A stretch of 64,000 bases of DNA, taken from the NCBI GenBank assembly GCA_033063855.1, contig CP093829.1, positions 7,326,243 through 7,390,242 of the forward strand. Reading direction: 5' to 3'. The DNA is from Smittia aterrima (taxonomy: Eukaryota; Arthropoda; Insecta; Diptera; Chironomidae). The stretch's first letter is position 1. Every line of letters starts with the position of its first letter. The notes beneath the pieces are model-generated. The model was not told the origin of the DNA. It did not search any database and worked only from the letters and a program-made list of their open reading frames with translations. Positions 60,146 to 64,000 of this stretch are shown here, piece by piece. The translations under genes and the position numbers were made by a program.

Positions 60146-61264
60146 ATGGGTCTCGATTATTACGCGTTACTGGATGTGCCAAGAAACTCTTCGTTGCATG
60201 ACATTAAGTTGTCATACCGGAAGCTTGCTCTTCGACTTCATCCTCATCGCAAACGATACCCGCAACATCCAAATCCACGACCTGAAGGGACTTTTGATTC
60301 TCCTTTACCAACATTGCCCGAAACAATTAACTGGGAATATTTAAACGAAGCCTATGACGTGCTCTCTGATCGATTGAGACGTGAAGTGTTTGACAATTAC
60401 GGCGAAGAAGGTTTGAAGAGAGGAGTGTCAGCACCTGCTGGACATATCGCTCCTTACTGTTATCACAAGGAACCATTGAGAACTTATTTTGAATTCTTCG
60501 GGACTTACTCACCTTACGCTGACTTGATCGATGCCGTAGTCAATCCACCGCCGCTTTACTCAGTGAATGAAGGAATTGGTGTGAAGAACAAAGATCCAAC
60601 TATTCATCGATTGCTTTATCTCGAACTTGAAGAAGTTTTTCACGGAGGAGTTAAGCTCGTTAAGATAAATCGAGAAGAGTTTGTCGATGAGTTTCGAACG
60701 AAAACGGAAGTTAAGGAAGTTGAGATTCCAGTGACAATCGTTCGAGGAATCTTAGAAGGAACTCGCTTGTCATTTCTTGAAGCGGGAGATCAAGGTCCAA
60801 CAAGAATTCCCGCAGACATCGCAATCGTCACTTGCGATATTCCTCACAAAGTTTTCCATCGCGATCAATGGAATCTTCACATGGATTACGAAATCAGCTT
60901 GGACGAAGCATTAACTGGATTCAAAATGAGCGTGAGCACGATAGATGATCGAAAGATAAACATTTTCATCACAGACATCGTCGAGTGAGTTGAATTAACT
61001 TTCAATTGATCAATTAAATTTAACAAATCTCGACTTTTCAGTTTCAATTACGTGAAGAGAATTGAAGGCGAAGGTTTACCAGTTTTTCATAAAAACTGTG
61101 AGAAAGGCGACTTGTTCGTTCACTTCAAGATAAAATTTCCTGATTACATTCCAAAGCATTTGCGAAAGGAAATTTCAAGAATCTTCAACGAAATCAAAAG
61201 CTCAAATGAAAGTGACGAACAGGAAAATTCGTGTTCCTTTGAATTAAAAAAATCTTTCAACTGA
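60146..61264 (+). CDS. DnaJ homolog subfamily B member 13-like protein
   Basis: Two exons (60146-60984, 61042-61264) give 353 residues. The J domain (about 1-95) has LDVPRNSSLHDIKLSYRKLA and NEAYDVLSD, but the HPD tripeptide is H32-P33-H34, and there is an insertion of about 20 residues between helices 2 and 3. No Gly/Phe or zinc region is evident. The C-terminal part is the two-barrel substrate domain (LYLELEEVFHGGVKL, DISLDEALTGF-like sequence, VFHRDQWNLHMDYEISLDEA). Loss of HPD is typical of DNAJB13, an axonemal radial-spoke component of cilia and sperm tails rather than a standard Hsp70 co-chaperone (family knowledge). Expression in testis or ciliated sensory neurons is inferred. Confidence 0.88.
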
Positions 61265-61680
61265 CAATTCTCCTCGCAATCAAATTTATTGACTAGCAAA
61301 CACTCTTATATCACTTAAAAAGCTTTTTAATCCGCTGATTCACGATTGAATTATCGGCAAAGCAGCTCGTCGAATAAAATAGAAAAGTGAATTTTCATTT
61401 CCATTTTTCACACTTTGCCTCGATTTTCTTTTGTGATTTTCTTTTCGTTCGGTACCTTTTCGTTCCACCTTTCGTTTGGTAAATCATCAATCCATAAACG
61501 TCCCACCGTGATATTAGACCTGACGATGAGTTGTCGATTGATAAACCGGAAAATTTGATGTTAATTTCCCTTAAAAATCATTTGTTGAAACCTTCTTGCC
61601 GGAAAATTGTATAAAAAGTGTTTTCGCAATGGAAATCATTTCATTTTGAAGGAGTAGTTTGAAGTGTTAAGAAGTTGATA
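61265..61680. other. Intergenic region and promoter of the zinc-finger gene
   Basis: About 420 bases with no coding sequence. TATAAAAAG near 61610, about 70 bases before the next start codon, is a possible TATA box. Confidence 0.5.
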
Positions 61681-62378
61681 ATGAGCAGCGACGAGCCTTT
61701 GGATTTATCGATGAAGAAGCATCGAGTTGAGTTGAAAAAGTCTGTGCAATCTTCGTCGCAGTCGCTTGAGATCTTTTCTAAGTTGAGCGTGTTGTTGAAG
61801 CATCCACGAGCTCTTCAACACTTGACAAAGGAAAAGTTAATGAAAATTCAAAATTATAAAAATATTTTGGTTTGTGAAACTTGTTTCAAGTTCTTTGATC
61901 GTCCATCGCTTCTAACTCGACACATCCGTTCTCACACTGGTAAGTAAAGTCATCATCAAAGTTCTAGTGAATTTTCATTTTGTTTCAGGTGAAAAGCCAA
62001 ACGTTTGTGAGAAATGTAACAAAGCGTTTTCAACTTCAAGTTCGTTGAACACTCACAAACGAATTCACACTGGTAAGTTCCTAGCTTCTTTTTTTATTCA
62101 AAAGTTACTTAAGAATTCTTTCCATAGGAGAAAAGCCGTTCAAGTGTTCGTACTGTCGAAAAAGCTTCACTGCAAGTTCAAATCTTTATTATCATCGAAT
62201 GATTCATTTTCCTCACAACAAACCTCACAAGTGCAGTGAATGTCCTCGATCCTTTCCAACTCCGGGAGATCTACGAAATCACTTTTATGTTCACTCAGGA
62301 CAATATCCTTTCTTGTGCAAATGTGGAAAAGGCTTCGCTAAGAAGACTTCTTATCAAACTCACGCTCAGAATCATTAA
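61681..62378 (+). CDS. C2H2 zinc-finger protein with CtBP-binding motif
   Basis: Three exons (61681-61939, 61989-62072, 62128-62378) give 197 residues. The N-terminus has EPLDLSMKK; PLDLS matches the PxDLS motif that recruits the CtBP co-repressor in insect repressors such as Knirps and Snail. Five fingers follow: CETCFKFFDRPSLLTRH, CEKCNKAFSTSSSLNTHKRIH, CSYCRKSFTASSNLYYHRMIH, CSECPRSFPTPGDLRNHFYVH and a last atypical one with C-x-C spacing (CKCGKGFAKKTSYQTHAQNH). Both introns fall at the same phase-1 position in the HTG/GEKP linker. It is likely a small sequence-specific transcriptional repressor; its target and orthologue are not recognised. The start is the ATG just before the motif. Confidence 0.85.
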
Positions 62379-62385
62379 ATAAGAA

Positions 62386-62391
62386 AATAAA
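62386..62391 (+). terminator. Polyadenylation signal of the zinc-finger gene
   Basis: AATAAA, 8 bases after the stop codon, followed by a T-run. Confidence 0.6.
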
Positions 62392-63677
62392 GTTTTTTTT
62401 TTCATTTCCACAATTAAATTTTCTTCTTTATTTTTTCAATATTTTTTAATTTATTACAGATATCTCTTAATTCCCTAAACTTGTTAATCTATTGTTTTCT
62501 TCTCTTTCATATAATTATAATATTTACAGCACTTTTAAGTAATTTGTAAAATTCATTGTAAAGTGTACAACGAATAAGTTAGAAAACCCAAATGTTCTTT
62601 TGTAAAATGTAAAAGGGTCAAACAATCAATTTTTAGATTAGAGCGTCTTTACAAGCAGCAAACATTTTCTTTCGTCGATTTAGAATTTATTTCATGCCAT
62701 ATTAGAAAAAAATTAGAAAAATATTTCTTCAACATCCAATCTTCGTGAAAATTGAAAAAGGCAATTTCATTAAAATTCTAAATTCAAATTTTATCTGTTG
62801 CACGACAAGAACTACATTTGCCTCTGATTGATTAGATTTTCTCTCACATTCACAAACACAGAAAACACAAAATTTGGGATTAAGTTTCTGAATTTCATTT
62901 TAAAATTGTTTATTCTAAAGACATGCGAAGATGAGCAGAGCAAAGTTGCTAAGCTTTTGCTGATCATTCAAGATTTCAAAGCATCGACTGATCAACAATC
63001 GCTTCTCATCATCATCCAGACGTGCATCATTAAGATTTATTTTAAGTTTCCTCTCTGGACTTCTCTTCAAACAAATATTTTTCTTTAAGTAATTTCATGT
63101 CATTTTTTCAAAGTGTTTTTAAGATTTTGTTTGAAACAGAACCGAAGGAACTTCTGATGTCTGAGTACAACGACGAAGTTCATTAATGGAGTCAAAAAAT
63201 CAAATTTTCATTCACGAATTTCTCATCAAGTTGCTCCAGCCAATCAAATGGTTTCTTGTATGATAAAATCTATCACAAAATCGTGAAATCTATCACAGAA
63301 ATAACGTGTATGATAAACATCGCAAAATTTCCTTTTAAGCTTTTTCTCAAGTTTTCTTTCTTATATATTGTAAAGTTCCTTCAGAAAAAAAAATCATCAT
63401 CGTGTTGGTGTAAAGAAGGATTTAAGTTTTCTCTTATTTTTTGCTGGAGGGAGACGAGCCCACCAGACCACATTTTCATCTGCAATCATTCGCTTAAAAA
63501 GTAGTTTCGCGATCAGTTTCATGGCGTGGCAGACTCGTCCGCCTTTCTCGAGTTTTAAAAAGTTAAATGGTGGGAAATGTTTTCATCATTTTTGTTCCAA
63601 ATCTATATCATAATTGTTTTGTGTGTTGATAGCGTGGGTCATAGAGCTTCTAAAGGGCGAAGAGTTATAAAAAGTTA
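62392..63677. other. Mostly non-coding region with a possible gene fragment
   Basis: At 62921-63088 (plus) an acceptor-preceded frame reads TCEDEQSKVAKLLLIIQDFK and continues through hydrophobic residues to a TAA. At about 63150-63185 a second acceptor-preceded frame reads PKELLMSEYNDEVH before a stop. They look like coding exons, but I cannot join them or name them; they may be relics. The remaining sequence shows nothing recognisable. Confidence 0.3.
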
Positions 63678-64000
63678 TCAACCTTGTGACTGTTGGATAC
63701 TTTGTGTCGTATCATCAATCGACGCTTCATCTTGCGCAGTCTTTTGCTTTAAGATGCTCATCGAGTCCCTTGTGATATCTCCGAGACCTGGTCGATTATC
63801 GTCAGCTATTTCATTGATCCTCAAGTCTTCGTTTGCTGCTGTAGCATCCTCTGGTTGATCAGGAATATCCATGCTGTCCTCTCCAACTACGAATAAAACT
63901 TTTGGAGTTGGTCGCTGCCTTTCGATCTCTGCAATGTTTTCAGCGGAAATTGTGTTCTCCGGTGAAATATTTTCTTTCAACTCAGCTTTCACACTTTTCG
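63678..64000 (-). CDS. 3' end of an unidentified acidic protein gene (partial)
   Basis: The minus-strand frame is open from the window edge to a stop at 63678, giving 107 residues with no internal start needed. It is acidic and polar (SVKAELKENISPENTISAEN, EDSMDIPDQPEDATAANEDL, NEIADDNRPGLGDITRDSMS, then a Gln/Ser-rich end). It has no domain I recognise and is probably intrinsically disordered. The 5' part lies beyond the window, so this is a C-terminal fragment. Composition and length argue against chance, but alternative splicing near the edge cannot be excluded. Confidence 0.5.
   Translation of the reverse strand, partial: KSVKAELKENISPENTISAENIAEIERQRPTPKVLFVVGEDSMDIPDQPEDATAANEDLRINEIADDNRPGLGDITRDSMSILKQKTAQDEASIDDTTQSIQQSQG

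Overview
The window is eukaryotic nuclear DNA from an insect, most likely a fly of the midge/mosquito side (Diptera, Nematocera). The evidence is the set of single-copy genes with insect-type architecture: an Rbf-type pocket protein, Mcm5, the OGFOD1/sudestada1 hydroxylase, PIG-S, an MMD-type PAQR protein, VAT1 and DNAJB13. It also holds a divergent ionotropic receptor. Most introns are 50-120 bases, with consensus GTAAGT/GTGAGT donors and CAG/TAG acceptors. The family-level placement is inference, because no ribosomal or mitochondrial marker is present. Gene models were spliced by hand: every listed junction keeps the frame and follows GT-AG.

Left part (1-12,200). A TPD52-family gene (minus) and a cysteine-rich doublecortin-domain gene (plus) are divergent. 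An MMD/PAQR gene (minus) and the retinoblastoma-family gene Rbf (plus) share a 369-base divergent spacer that carries an E2F-type site.

Middle (12,200-43,200). One VAT1-like MDR reductase gene spans about 21.5 kb because of two large introns (14.0 and 5.8 kb); no other convincing gene lies inside them. A second possible terminal exon lies about 0.9 kb downstream. After it comes a frame-broken F-box/LRR gene bracketed by about 250-base direct repeats, with a divergent pseudogene relic in front and a partial F-box copy behind.

Right part (43,200-64,000). This part is gene-dense. It holds a three-IQ-motif protein, Mcm5 (minus) divergent from sud1/OGFOD1 (plus) with a perfect E2F site between them, and then PIG-S starting 14 bases after the sud1 stop. 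Next is a segmentally duplicated block of F-box/LRR and ionotropic-receptor units, in which one unit has lost its receptor and kept both flanks. After the block come an OARD1-type macro-domain ADP-ribosyl hydrolase, DNAJB13, a five-finger C2H2 protein with a CtBP-binding motif, and the 3' end of an unidentified gene at the right edge.

Functional themes are inference. Rbf and its likely target Mcm5 both carry E2F motifs in their promoters, so the E2F/Rb loop is represented in one window. The most dynamic sequence is the F-box/receptor cluster (39.8-43.2 kb and 52.4-59.4 kb), which shows duplication, start-codon loss, frameshift, partial copies and gene loss.
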